Assembly: GCA_032622095.1 (NCBI GenBank)
Contig: CP136069.1
Coordinates: forward strand, 121,634,126-121,698,125
Reading direction: 5' to 3'
DNA: 64,000 nucleotides
DNA from: Siphonodentalium dalli
Taxonomy: Eukaryota; Mollusca; Scaphopoda; Gadilida; Siphonodentaliidae
In this document: piece after piece, positions 11,417-23,850 of the stretch
Position numbering within the stretch: position 1 is the stretch's first letter
Layout: every line of letters starts with the position of its first letter
The notes under the pieces: model-generated
Databases searched by the model: none
The model's input: only the letters and a program-made list of their open reading frames with translations
What the model was told of the DNA's origin: nothing
Position numbers and translations under genes: made by a program

Positions 11417-12199
11417 TGCACACCAACAATAGGTTGAAATTGTTCTCGAAGTTTGATTTTCAACAATTTATTAATGGATAATTTGTAGTTTTTAGACCAA
11501 CATTTGCATATTTTCTTTTGTTTTTTTTGGTAAACAATTTGGACTGAAATGGCTATCAGAAACTTTTGGAAATTTTCCAACCTTTGTGGGGGGTGTCAGG
11601 TCTAAAAATGTCCAACAATTGGAAAGCTTGATGCCATTCTGGATGCTAGGATTTAGCAAATTCCATGATCAAATTTCAAAAAGTTCTCACACCGTGCCGA
11701 ACCATGGTCGATCGGGTGTGTCCCGGTCCCTCCCCAGTGGTCAGTCAGAAACTGATAATTAATTTAAGAAACAAAAATCGGGGGTGAATTTGCATGGCGT
11801 TAGACCACTAGTTATTAAGATATTCGGATTTTTCAGGCTCAGGTCTCCACATTTTTGTGTACTGCATGGTCGGCCCAGTGGATTATATATATGCCCACCC
11901 CGGCCAGTGACAAAAATATTACTGATTCACTTAGAATATGCTACTAATCAAGCGGTTGTGAGGAACCAGTTGGGGAAAAATCAAAGCCCAGCGGGGGGGG
12001 GGGGGGGGGGGGCTACAAATGGAATTACGCGCAAACATGTGAATTTGATATGGTTCAAGGGGTGTAGTTAGAAATTCGATGGTGGGCACCTTTCCTAACG
12101 CGGAGACCATTTATAGCCACGTCCCTGTAATGAGTCGAGAGTGTGTCTATAGCACCATCTACTCACTCTATTAACACAACCTGTCATTAATGCAGTGAA
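11417..12199. other. Non-coding with a 20-base G run
   Basis: AT-rich sequence; a run of 20 G at 11,993-12,012 is a simple repeat. No exon recognised. Confidence 0.5.
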
Positions 12200-12545
12200 C
12201 AAAGTTGTTTGTGAAAAGATCGACCTTCCGTATGCTAGAAGCCGCCTCGAGAATTTGAACATAAAACATGGGTTTAAATGACAACATTATCCATGGTATT
12301 TGTCCATGAAATATTCAATAAATAGGTTAACACATAGCTGACTAGAATTTCATTGAATTCATGAATCTTTGGGTGAGAAAATCGTAGTGAAAGTTTACTG
12401 GTCAATGTGACACATCTACCCGTTCCAAATCGCTGTCGCTTTATGCGCTGCATTGAAAGTACCAAAGTTATCGTGACGATGTTCACCGATTTACCCGTAC
12501 CCGTTCCCGTCGGACAGGTAACGCAAACTCGCTATTGTGAACAGA
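12200..12545 (+). repeat. Dispersed repeat R1, copy 1
   Basis: Shares a series of ordered phrases with 37,430-37,735 in the same orientation: TTGAACATAAAACAT, CGCTGTCGCTTTA, ATTGAAAGTAC, CGTGACGA, TACCCGTTCCCGTC and CAAACTCGCTAT. This suggests an old interspersed repeat. No terminal repeats or coding frame were found. The TAAAGAGCG motif lies 100 bp beyond its end, at 12,647. Confidence 0.65.
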
Positions 12546-13065
12546 CTTCTCGAATTCCCACGTGCACAAACAGAAACATAATCATTTTATTCTGCACCGT
12601 GTAAGAACGAGGATCAGTTATTGCTACTTCCTCATGGTGTTGTAAATAAAGAGCGATCGGCTAATTATTGTGTGGAACACAGTTATTATACTCATGTCAA
12701 TTCGTTTCGGTTTTTTTTTCAAACCATACGAAACGCGGATACGGGTTAATAATAGTAATGAGGTAAATTTTATACCAGAAATGGAAAATAAGTGATTAAC
12801 ATTTTGGTCTAGACGTATGATTTCGGAAATTATATCATTGTTTGATCGCCGCTATATATATGTCCAGTGTGAGATTATTTCAATTGAACAAAATATTTAG
12901 GTGTGTAAATGTATGTACTTGTGTTCAATAATGACATATTTAGGTGTATGGGCATATCTTGCTGCGTACGTAGGGCCAATTTATTTCAGTTATCAGATCA
13001 ACCATTTTACGAGCAACGAGCCTTCGTGTGCGTATACGTTCTCAGATATATATATATATATATAG

Positions 13066-13097
<32 letters not shown>

Positions 13098-14086
13098 CAT
13101 TACTAAAAAATCTGCTTGCGAATGCACAATAGAAATCTGCTTGAGAATGCACGTTGGAATATGGACAACAGTTCCATCTATTTACAAACGGTTGTCGAGA
13201 GGAACAGATTTTCCTTGGCGTGAGGTATGATATCCTATTCACAGCATCGATAAATGATTTATTATCAGCGCAAATTAAGCCCACTTATTTGCATTTTACT
13301 TCTTTGACTCACTGTTGTCATGCAATATTTGCCGGTACGCCAGGGGTCATCTCTTTTAAACTGGAATTAAAGCGACTCACACTGTTCAATCCTAACATTA
13401 AACATCGTGGCTACTCACTGTTTGTCACGGTCTGACAAAAGTAAAATTGACTGGAATTGGTCGTTATCCCATCACACTGAACTGGATAACATACACGCAG
13501 GTTATATCGTTAAATTTCAATATATATCTGTATAATAAAACCATCATTGTATCAGAGAGATTGAACCACACGAAAAGTATTCAAATCACATCAACAGGAC
13601 GAGACTTGATTCAACCGTGTCACTTGTACAAGTTCCGGCGAACCTGCATGGGTGACATTTGCCTGTCTTTAGGAACGTGTGTGACTTATAACCCCAAACC
13701 ACGAGATAAGGACTAATTCAGAACGGAAAGTACATAGCACAATTATATACATACTTTATACAAACGCTATGTACATTTAGAAGACGTGCCGAAATTTGGG
13801 TAAAAAAAATCATTAGCAATTGTTCAATCTTCACACGAATCACTCTCTATATATTTTTGCCATACCGGGATAAATATTACAACGAAACCTATTTGTCGTT
13901 ACAAACCGAGCCCTGTATAGAGAAAGGGGATCATGTTCATTTTTAATATAATATATATAACTTCAATGCGTTTAAAATATGTCGATACATATCTTAAATT
14001 ATTATTGCAGAGGCTTTATATAAAACAGAATTATTCAATGCAAAGAATTTAGAAATATATGGTCCCGAAACAACAGCAAGCTTTCA
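12546..14086. other. Non-coding; TA microsatellite at 13,046-13,096
   Basis: (TA)n tract with one interruption (TATAGCTATA) near 13,066. The short frames beside it owe their Tyr-Ile runs to the microsatellite. Nothing else is recognised. Confidence 0.6.
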
Positions 14087-14148
14087 CTGTTAGTCTATTC
14101 CTGTTAGTCTATTCCTGTTAGTCTATTCCTGTTAGTCTATTCCTGTTA
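14087..14148. repeat. 14-bp tandem repeat, 4.4 copies
   Basis: CTGTTAGTCTATTC is repeated exactly four times and ends in a partial unit. The copies are identical, so the array is young or homogenised. Confidence 0.95.
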
Positions 14149-15425
14149 TGGGAAAATAAAGGAGAATTTCTCCATCAAGTGAGAAATTTATAAATTGAAA
14201 AAAAAAACTACATGTAGTATATTTCATTTATTTATCGTATCCCCAAATCCAGATTATATACGTAGACAGCGTATATATGTACACATTCATGTAGTTTAAA
14301 ATGAGCCATTTCCGGCTGAAATACGTTCCCTCTATATATCTTAGTATTCAAGCTTAACTAGACGTGAGTTCTCTCTCTACCTGATGAAAAATCTACCATA
14401 TGGTTGAAATAATACGGTTCTTTGTGTGGAAGTTTTCCTCTGTTGATGCGTGAAACACGACAATCAATTTGCGCCAATTCATCAATATTTTTCAATAATT
14501 GAAATGGAATTATGGTTAAAAACTGTTTGTTCTCATAAGATGTTTTGAGCGGGGAACTCTCTGTCGTGAGGAGAAACCATTTTATTACAATACGCGTCGA
14601 TGTGGAAAAACGGCTGCTTTGTTGCTTGCGTGAATTTTCGCCGTTGTTTTCTCTACTCATTATATTACCCGCATCGTTTGCGCCATTAGATTCATCTGAA
14701 CCTCCACGGTGTACCACGTGAATAGTCAACGATATGCATTCATCTAACATACATATTAAAATACAAACTCACGGTTAAAGAAACATCAGATTAACAGGGA
14801 TGGTTCCAGCACTCTTTTCATACCATTAATCGTTTTGGGCGGCAAAACGAAAAAATAAATAAAATGGATCTCAAATTTGTCGCAATTCTATATGAAATTT
14901 ATTAACCTCGTCCATTACATACGATTCGAGGCACTGTAAAGCTAGGCTCGACTCGAATTTAGTGCACTCGGTTAATAAATTTCGTAAATAATTTCGACTC
15001 ATTAGAGATCCTCTATATATCTTCTAATTAATGGAGCCACAAATTTACTGGAGAAAATATTACCCACATAGCTCAGTGGAACTCTATTTTACTCAGTGAT
15101 GGTTGTTTAGATTATTTTAATTATTCCGTGATTTCTCTTTGTTTACGAACTATATTAAAAGTTTCAGTGCCGAACATTTTCAATTGTTGTAGATTTATAA
15201 CAACGAAGGTTTAAGTTGTAGCATGGGGAGAGCCCGCACAACATGGCTTAGCCACAATAAAAAGCCGCCACATATTCTTCAAAAGGGACTGATCACACCG
15301 GCTAGTCAATTCAGAATGTTTTGTGTTAAATATACTGCACAGAAAATTGACTTTGAAAGACCTATATATAGTACACGAAAACATAAAATAAGAAATTTTG
15401 AAACTAATCAAGTCACATTACAGGA
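14149..15425. other. Mostly non-coding; unrecognised open frame on minus strand
   Basis: A 130-codon frame at 14,358-14,750 (minus) encodes a Ser/Asn-rich stretch with no motif I recognise, no flanking splice sites I trust and no repeat relation. It could be chance in AT-rich DNA. Nothing else stands out. Confidence 0.3.
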
Positions 15426-15594
15426 CCTGCACCTGTTGAAGTCACCATCCATGTACCCCATGTACCCGTCGATAATTCAGCATCATGCTTTGATGAGACA
15501 ACTGCCTGCCCTGCATCTGTTGAAGTCCACAACCAAGTACCCGTATGTACCCGTGGATAATTCCACCGACTGCAGCGATGAGACAACTGATGAC
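15426..15594 (+). repeat. 84/85-bp tandem duplication with exon-like features
   Basis: Two head-to-tail units at 15,426-15,509 and 15,510-15,594. In translation both give PA(P/S)VEV, then a VPVDNS segment and DETT, so similarity is visible at protein level. A 1-base length difference between the units shifts the second half into another frame, which ends at a stop at 15,619-15,621. A good acceptor (TCACATTACAG) lies just upstream and AATAAA at 15,625. This could be the terminal exon of a broken gene, or a minisatellite that looks like one. No family recognised. Confidence 0.35.
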
Positions 15595-15624
15595 AGAGAA
15601 CTGTCTGCAATGTCAAAGTGAGAA

Positions 15625-16288
15625 TAAAAGTTCAGTTTTATTTATTTCTCCGTGTCTAAACACCATTGGAATTTTAAAGTATGTTCAGAACATGGAAACG
15701 CTAGAGTCAATGCATACTATAAAGGAATTGACCAAAAGAGAACCCTGGTATGACATTAAAGGGTCACTGTACATCTAAAATGCACACACAACCCACAGCA
15801 AAACGTGTTGAGATAGGGAGAATGGCGCGAAGAGGGAATGTCCAACAACTGTTAGTGGAATATTCTTTAGGCAACACCGAGTCTATTCGGGAGAGAAACC
15901 GACGGGAAATTCTGTGTTTGAAAACAACATACTACTACTTGTGAAGAAGAATTGGTCATTTCTAGAAATTTCCAAGATATCATTGAGTTCTTCTGAAAGC
16001 TGGGAGATATATATATATATTGCTCTATATATTGCAGAATAAAGCAGCAGACCAACCTATTTCTCAAAAACGTCTGCAGAGGAAATCTCACGGAAATGAG
16101 AGACTTTATAGAAAATCTTCTTCACAATGAAATAATTGTGGCGAAGTTAGTTTGCTCACAGTCGAAAGAACTGACATAGAAAGCAGGCCAGAACTTTCGT
16201 TTTTCATACGTTTTGTTGATTGTAACCGGTATATAATCCGAGAAGAATTTATCGGATTGGTGCATTTAACACAAGTCGACAACAACAG
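15625..16288. other. Non-coding, no recognised gene
   Basis: Near 15,757 the sequence ATTAAAGGGTCACTGTACAT weakly resembles the left end of the 6.4/9.4-kb MITE family, but no right end was found. Nothing else is recognised. Confidence 0.45.
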
Positions 16289-16291
16289 TAA

Positions 16292-16547
16292 CCCTTTCGT
16301 GATGGGAGCTTCGCTGGTGTAGCATTAAAGACATTGTGCCATTGCATGCTCTTAAATGTGCGAGTCGACTATAGGTCGCATCGCATAAGAGAATGCATTG
16401 GCCCAAAACTATTTACCTTGATCTTGTAAGCCATTGCGTTCTCTTATGTATGCGAGGTGACATATGGTCGACTCGCATATATATAAGAGAATGCTGTAGT
16501 ACATGGGTTTTCATTAAAAAAATCAGGACGCTCCAGTCATCAAAGGG
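16292..16547. mobile_element. Double-hairpin TTAA MITE (copy 3, both ends present)
   Basis: The left end CCCTTTCGTGATGGGAGCTT and the right end, read inward, GCCCTTTGATGACTGGAGCG are inverted repeats. The flanks GTAA and CTAA look like decayed TTAA. Inside are two hairpins (about 16,338-16,402 and 16,430-16,495) separated by the CTATTTACCTTGATCTTGTA linker also found in copy 2. It encodes nothing and would depend on a transposase elsewhere. Confidence 0.8.
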
Positions 16548-16820
16548 CTAAGGCGTCGCTATTCGAGACGATCAAATCCTTTTTGGATATATCTTTACTG
16601 ATGTTCAGTGGTACAGATGGCAAAAACGCCATGAGCGGTGATATCACTGGTTTGCAAACCAGACTTCGCTCCATGCAATTTACGTGAACTGCCGAAATAA
16701 CCGACTAGCTTTTGTATGTGTTCAATATATAAATGAAGAATTATGAACTGCTCAAGTCGGTAGATTCAATATTGAATTCATTACATTCATGTGTAAACAA
16801 TTCCAATATTAGAAAGGTTG
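16548..16820. other. Non-coding spacer
   Basis: No repeat, exon or RNA gene recognised between the MITE and the first copy of the 330-bp duplication. Confidence 0.5.
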
Positions 16821-17152
16821 TGTATGAAAATTTGCAGGAATTGGAAGGGAAAAGCATTTGAAGCTCATGAAAGTCGCAACAGCACGTTGACTGTCGCATG
16901 GGAAAGCTACAAGCCGACAAATAAGCAGATCTATTCCATTAGTGAATTAGTTGGACACGGCGATTGTACAATCATCTGATCCTGACATAATGATAATACG
17001 ATCTAAACTTCTCCAGCCAGATATTTTCACAACAGTGTGTTGATCCGTGTCGTAGTATCACGCCGAGTTGAGGTGGACAGATTGCCGGATCAAACGAGTT
17101 GCCGCAGGCAGCGAGTTTGATCCGGCAATCTGTCCCACCTCAACGAGACGTG
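16821..17152 (+). repeat. 330-bp direct duplication with terminal hairpin, copy 1
   Basis: Nearly identical to 17,637-17,969, with only scattered substitutions and single-base indels. The last 90 bp fold back: GAGGTGGACAGATTGCCGGA within 17,063-17,102 pairs with its inverted partner within 17,108-17,149, around a tiny loop. A shared left edge and a hairpin at the right edge suggest a mobile unit with one structured end, but no target duplication was found. Confidence 0.9.
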
Positions 17153-17636
17153 ATGCTTTAAGTATTCAGATGGCTAACATTCTAACAGAACGATATATGA
17201 CAACGTTTGACTATGTCACCATTGCCAACGAGCGTTTTCCAACCAGTTGTTTCATATGTACACCGACTGTTCTTCCGAGTTCGCACTGACAACGCGAAAC
17301 TCTTTCTGGTATTTTATTATTGACAACTATACAGTTGAAGTTTACATTATGTTAGATTCAATGACCGACAGAACGTTTCTAGCATACTGTTTCGGTGGAT
17401 GTATACGCTCGGAAATACACCTCATCATGATGTGTGACGAGAAACAACTTTTTAGACATTGTGTCTGCTTTATTTGCGTGTTGTGTAGATGAATTTCGCA
17501 TATACACTAATTTCCTATGATAATCGACAACGAATTGCCATTATTTATATTTTATAATGTGATATCATGTAATGTATATAATTGTGTATGATTGTAACAT
17601 ATTATCTTCTGATATGGAGGAATAAAACTAGCTCTG
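17153..17636. other. Spacer between the 330-bp duplicates
   Basis: Short overlapping frames on the plus strand (17,068-17,492) have no recognisable domain; one starts inside the hairpin. No repeat found here. Confidence 0.45.
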
Positions 17637-17969
17637 TGTTTGAAAATGTGCAGGAATTAGAAGGGAAAAGCATTTGAAGCTCCTGAAAGTCGATACAGCA
17701 CGTTGACTGTCGCATGGGAAAGCTACAAGCCGACAAATAAGCAAATCTATTCCATTAGTAAATTAGTTGGACACGGCGATTGTACAATCATCTGATCCTG
17801 AGATAATGATAATACGATCTAAACTTCTCCAGCCAGATATTTTTCACAACAGTGTGTTGATCCGTGTCGTAGTATCACGCCGAGTTGAGGTGGACAGATT
17901 GCCGGATCAAACGAGTTGCCGCAGGCAGCGAGTTTAATCCGGCAATCTGTCCCACCTCAACGAGACGTG
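17637..17969 (+). repeat. 330-bp direct duplication with terminal hairpin, copy 2
   Basis: Second copy, 816 bp downstream of the first, same orientation. The hairpin at about 17,880-17,967 keeps its pairing except for one changed base (AGTTTAATCC against AGTTTGATCC in copy 1). Confidence 0.9.
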
Positions 17970-18909
17970 TCTTTCTTACCATAGTCTATTTTTAAAGGAT
18001 AAATAGTTCGTCGTCACAGCTAATTCGGTACATCTCGGCAATTTCCGTAGGAGTGTGATCTGATTTGATCCGGGGAAATCTCACTCAGTGTGATCCGACG
18101 AATTGTATTAGATCGTCAAACAATAGTGATATTTAGGGAAGAATAGTCATAGTCATATAATAAAATATTATTCCTTTTGATGCTGAGTGACATTCTCATA
18201 TTATTTAATCGGGTTCATAAATTTATACGTTATATACAATTCGATACCAGTACAACTGGAAAAACTCAAGGAAACAATTTCATCCACGAAGAAAGTAGCC
18301 GGTCCTTCATTTAAAGAAAATGCCATCAAATTTATCATGGAATCACAGGTCGGGAGAGAACGACGACTATGAGTCGCATACTTAGGGCCAGTAATATACT
18401 GTCAAACGAAGGGAACATCAAAAATACTATCGGACAGTTCAACACAAATACACGAGGATCATTTGTTTTATGCGTGCACATGGAGTTAGAATCCATACTT
18501 GGTGTTAGCAATGGCGTGTTTCAGTTCATTTGGTACACTCAATGTTAGTGAAAGATTATCATATTTTCCGATCGTGAGTCTTCACTGGATTTTTTTTCAG
18601 TATTATGGACAATTGAATGAATCACAAGTTGAATTTTCTGATGATATAAATAGGTCAGCTCCTGTAATTTCACCATGAAACTCGACCTTTCACCCGTGGA
18701 AAATAAAGACTTCAATAGAGTCATAACGGGCCTTGAGAGAAGGCGCGACAAAACCATCGCGGACCTTGTGAAAGGAGGAAAACTCAAATCGCGAGTTTTA
18801 GTGAAGTGTATGGTGAAATAAAACATGTAATATACAAACTTTTGTACAGCTAATATTTGTCAGCAATTGTTGTTCAAATATATAGCAAGTATCCGTAGTT
18901 CAATCGCGC
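17970..18909. other. Non-coding, no recognised feature
   Basis: The short frames at 18,187-18,372 (+) and 18,545-18,826 (-) show no family features. No repeats shared with the rest of the window. Confidence 0.5.
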
Positions 18910-20551
18910 CAATCAGATCATAGCTATAGCCACAGATACATGAGCCACAATAAGATCATAGCTATAACCACAGATACATGAGTCACAATCAGATCATAGC
19001 TGTAACCACAGATACATGAGCCACAATCAGATCATACCTGTAACCACAGATACATGAGCCACAATCAGATCATAGGTGTAACCACAGATACATGAGCCAC
19101 AATAAGATCATAGCTATAACCACATATACATGAGCCACAATCATATCATAGTTATAACAACAGATACATGAGCCACAATCAGGTCATAGCTATAACCACA
19201 GATACATGAGCCACAATCGATCAGACCATAGCTATAACCACGGATACATGAGCCACAGTCAGGTCATAGCTATAACCACAGATACACGAGCCACGATCAG
19301 ATCATAGCTATAACCACAGATACATGAGCCACAATCAGATCATATCCATAACCACATATACATGAGCCACAATAAGATCATAGCTATAACCACAGATACA
19401 TGAGCCACAATCAGGTCATAGCTATAACCACAGATACATGAGCCACAATCAGATCATAGCTATAACCACAGATACACGAGCCACAGTAAGATCATATATA
19501 TAACCACATATACATGAGCCACAATCATAGCATAGCTATAACCACAGATACATGAGCCACAATCAGTTCATAGCTATAACCACATATACGTGAGCCACGA
19601 CCATATCATAGCTATAACCACAGATACACGAGCCACAATCAGATCATAGCTATAACCACAGATACATGAGCCACAATCATATCATAGCTGTAACCACAGA
19701 TACATGAGCCACAATCAGATCATATATGTAACCACAGATACATGAGCCACAATCAGATCATAGCTATAACCACAGATACATGAGCCACAATCAGATCATA
19801 GCTATAACCACAGATACACGAGCCACAGTAAGATCATATCTATAACCACAGATACATGAGCCACAATCATATCATAGCTATAACCACATATACATGAGCC
19901 ACAATCAGTTCATATCTATAACCACATATACATGAGCCACGATCATATCATAGCTATAACCACAGATACACGAGCCACAATCAGATCATAGCTATAACCA
20001 CAGATACATGAGCCACAATCATATCATAGCTGTAACCACAGATACATGAGCCACAATCAGATCATAGCTGTAACCACAGATAAACGAGTCAAATCAGAGC
20101 ATAGCTATAACCACAGATACATGAGCCACAATCAGATCATAGCTATAACCACAGATACATGAGCCACAATCAGATCATAGCTATAACCACATATACATGA
20201 GCCACAATCAGATAATAGCTATAACCACAGATACATGAGCCACAATCAGATCATAGCTATAACCACAGATACATGAGCCACAATCAGATCATAGCTATAA
20301 CCACAGATACATGAGCCACAATCAGATCATAGCTATAACCACAGATACATGAGCCACAATAAGATCATTGCTATAACCACAGATACATGAACCACAATCA
20401 GTTCATAGCTATAACCACATATACATGATCCACAATAAGATCATAGCTATAACCACAGATACATGAGCCACAATCAGATCATAGCTGTAACCACATATAC
20501 ATGAGCCACAATCAGATAATAGCTATAACCACATATATATGAGCCACAATC
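18910..20551. repeat. 38-bp satellite array, about 43 copies
   Basis: The monomer has the form ATCAGATCATAGCTATAACC followed by ACAGATACATGAGCCACA. Frequent variants are CAGATA/CATATA, ATGAG/ACGAG, GCTATAA/GCTGTAA and ATCAG/ATAAG/ATCAT. Blocks of several monomers recur with the same variants, which suggests local homogenisation by unequal exchange. 38 is not a multiple of 3, so stops occur in every frame and no long open frame arises. Confidence 0.95.
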
Positions 20552-22249
20552 GAAGGGACACATATACTCGATAATTCTTCAGGTTATCATGCCCTCAAAC
20601 TGTGAACTATATGTATGTACAAATGTCTGAAAGTTTTGCAGGTGCGTGTACTTGGATCAATTATATTCCAGATACAGCTGCGAGAAAATTTGCCTTTGTT
20701 GTTAGTCAAAATGTGTGCCCGTTCTATCACCGATGCCACTTTTTTTTAGACCGAAACCATTAATGCCGCATGAGACGGGCAGTGGCATTTTGTGGAAACA
20801 GAATATTAGATGGGGACTGTTCTTATCCTCGTGTATCTGTCTTTGTCATTGTCGGGTGGAACTCTCGTCAATTACAATGTCAAACCAATTAACCTGGGCC
20901 ACCGCGAAATCGGCCATGAAATCCTCAGGCATTAAGCACACAGCCACGCGCAAGAGCGGAATTGACAGGAATCGTAAACCGAACGTACCACAAACAACAC
21001 GTGACCACCGGAAGTTTCAACGAAACTGATGGAATAACGTACCTGCGGTAATTCACGTATGTTCAATGGCGCGGATAAGAGCTCGGTCAGAGGTGGGATA
21101 TTAACTAGTTGGAGTCAAATTAAATTCAAGTTATTGGTGTCAATTGCTGGTGACATCGTAAAGACATCCACCAAGCGAATTATGTACTATCGCTTGGGTT
21201 GTTTTTGGGGTAACCTGTCTATTCATTTGACTTGGTCATCAGAGGTTGCTTTCTATTAAATTTGCTAATAGTTTCTGCATTATGCATTTACATTTCTAGG
21301 AAGTTCATAACTTATCGGTCATAATATTTCATTTCGTAAATTCTGTTGGTAGGTTGGTTGCATAGTTTGGAATTTAGGTATATGTGTGCAGCTATATCCA
21401 CAACAACCGGACGCGCTCGGTCTTAAAGGTCAAGGAAACAACACGCGAGGAGTGTAACTGTGGAAACAGACTACATGTACATGTACTACACGCGTCTGCC
21501 ATATGTCATATATACCATTGGACTGTTGAATAATGGCACAAAATCATATCGATAGCTTCACCTAAGATACATACATGTACATATATAATCTCATCCAGAA
21601 ATGGTGCATTCTGGTTTGCCGAGAGCTGTTTCCTATATTGTATAGTGTTGTACTAAATTTAGCTCACTACTATACCAAACTCGCATGGAAAAAGCATGGA
21701 ACAGAGATCCAAAACGCTACTGTTTTTATTTCACAGGAACGAAGCCAACTTACGCAGTGATAATACTCCTATTGAATTAACCTTGCGTTACAGTTTCGGG
21801 TTTCTGTGCATTCGATAGGAAGACAGCCATTTACATCCCTATGTCCACTCCAGACAAAATTGCACACACTTGAGAGTAAGTGTGATGTAGTTTTCTATAT
21901 CACACTTGCCCCCAAATGGGCAAGAAACTGGGTTACAATACAAATATCTAAATCCATTTTATGTATAGCCATGCTCTGTTTTTAATGTAGAATGTATGAC
22001 CGTTTGCCGATAAATCACATCAATCGAAATGAAACTTATCAATGAAAAATACTACACGTTTCGATTTTTGAACTAGATTTCAATAAATTCTTGCGACAAT
22101 TATGTAACTGTTTATCGGTAAGTGGATAATCATCTGTTCTCAGTAAAACGGGTTACTTGATTTCTATTAACTTCTCATTGAGGAACAGCATTTTGTCTTG
22201 GTGCCAACTTGTAGTATGCACGCTTCTCTAGTTCAAATTGTTTGGTAAA
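20552..22249. other. Non-coding, no recognised feature
   Basis: A 104-codon frame at 20,715-21,029 (+) has no signal peptide, domain or convincing splice context. Around 21,873-21,910 a short hairpin (AAGTGTGATGTAG against TATCACACTT) is visible. No gene called. Confidence 0.45.
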
Positions 22250-22402
22250 ATATAATAAATAGAGCACGTCTTGTTGACTATGCGTCTATCATACCCAGTG
22301 AGTCGGTATAGTCCACTCTGCTTCACGTCGTGAACTATACTCACCCAACTGGACACTATACCCCGGCGTGGACAATTCCAAGCCATGCTCTATTTATTGA
22401 AT
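22250..22402. mobile_element. Short inverted-repeat element (ATAAATAGAGCA ends)
   Basis: ATAAATAGAGCACG near 22,255 and CATGCTCTATTTATT near 22,384 are inverted repeats about 150 bp apart. Inside, GTCGGTATAGTCCACT and GGACACTATACC also pair. Probably a small MITE remnant; no target duplication identified. Confidence 0.5.
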
Positions 22403-23219
22403 ATAATACGTTGTTATATTTCAGCCTTGTTTGTTCTGACGACAATCACCTATAAGTGAAAATGCTGCGATTCTGTTGCGAACGTGATGGTATATTGAAA
22501 TTGAGCAATTGTGATTGAGACAGATAAGGGCAAAAATATAAACGACTATGAACAGATACACTTTCATATTTTCGAGGTCGTCGAATCCATACATGCACAT
22601 CTGAATGCCACCAACTGTCCCTTGATTGGGAAGCATGTCTTCTGAAGATACAATGACACAGGTGCGGTAACTGGTTACGTTATTGTACAAGTTTGTTCTG
22701 GTGCGATGGCGCATCGAGAATGGTAGGTTCGGGTTGTACCTCGCGGTATGACAAACAAGTGCAATAACGGCAACATGCTCACATCACTGTGTAGTTCTCT
22801 GTTCATTGAACGCCGGAGACCGTTTTTTTATGGTATGTATATTACATTTTAGGTTGATATTGGTTCATTTAATTGAACTAATTTGGGTAGGGTAATACAC
22901 CATAACAGTCGACAAGGACGTTGTCAACGCAATGGGTATCGTTTGTACAAGAACAAGACTAATTTTTGTTTTGCTGTTTTTTCTAACTTGTCAAACATTC
23001 TGAAGTTTGTTACATGTATTTCGAAAATATAAAATAATGGCTGTGCAATACATATCAGATATGTCTGCCTGATAACCCAAATCAAGCAGATGCTTCGTAG
23101 TTATGCCCCGGTCTCCCAAACCGCTAAATGACAGAGACATGGAGGTTCCATAAACACTATAATTGACTTGTCGGCATATGCCGAAAACAGCGAGAATAGC
23201 CAACTAATGACCTCCGAAT
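22403..23219. other. Non-coding, no recognised feature
   Basis: A 97-codon minus frame at 22,421-22,714 contains one hydrophobic stretch but no family features. Nothing else is seen. Confidence 0.45.
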
Positions 23220-23850
23220 AAAGGGATTAAAGTGTTAGTTTCTGGTTGTTTGCTCACTTATATAATTCATTCTCAATGCCAGTTTATGAAACCAATCCAT
23301 CCATTTATCCAGCGAGAATAATTTTAAAACGACAACAAAAGAAACAACTGGCGCGCGGCCAGAGACACTGATCCGTTTCCCAACCCAAAATGGCGACCGC
23401 CTCATTAGTATTTCAGGCCTCAATCATAAACAGGGGGTCCTATAACTAATTAAGACCACAAATGATCTAATAATATTGCGAATGGCGAGGCTGACCCCAT
23501 ACCATTGACAAAGTCACGACCGTTCAAACAGGCATACCATCCATCCTATTGGTATACTGGATATTCTTTTGTACAGGGGTTTCAGTCAATTTGCGGAATA
23601 GGAAACATAAAGTGGATTATTCATGAGTTGTTTGCTGAAATAATTCTCGGAATAAACTAAGACGGACCAGTTTATCAAATTATAATTTGGGCCATTATAT
23701 CTGTCTAAATCTGTAATGGATGCTTTATTGGGTCTTAGCTTTGTTAAACAAACATGGGGACCATGAATTGGCAGTAGCGATGAAATGATAATTAACGGAC
23801 AAGAAAGTCGTGTAAGGTTTCCTTTTCAATTAGCCTATCACTCCGTCCTT
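23220..23850. promoter_or_regulatory. Candidate regulatory block (repeat-free)
   Basis: About 630 bp of high-complexity sequence with no shared repeats and no coding frame. It contains homeodomain-type cores in several contexts (ATAACTAATTAAGACC, GATAATTAACGG, CTGTAATGGATG) and a CTTTATTGG. The position, 30 kb beyond the 3' end of a developmental transcription factor gene, fits an enhancer, but this is inference only. Confidence 0.25.

Noticed and set aside
10157-11429. Open frames of 355-411 codons on both strands
   Set aside because: They are produced by the 36-bp satellite, whose period is a multiple of three. All are exact 12-residue repeats with no gene context.
14358-14750. 130-codon minus-strand frame
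   Set aside because: No domain, repeat relation or splice signals that I trust. Length is within chance for 64 kb of sequence, so no gene is called.
10288-20551. CRISPR array (regular 36-bp and 38-bp repeats)
   Set aside because: The repeats are directly adjacent with no unique spacers, no cas genes are present, and the window is clearly eukaryotic.
20715-21029. 104-codon plus-strand frame
   Set aside because: No recognisable motif and no supporting context; judged chance.
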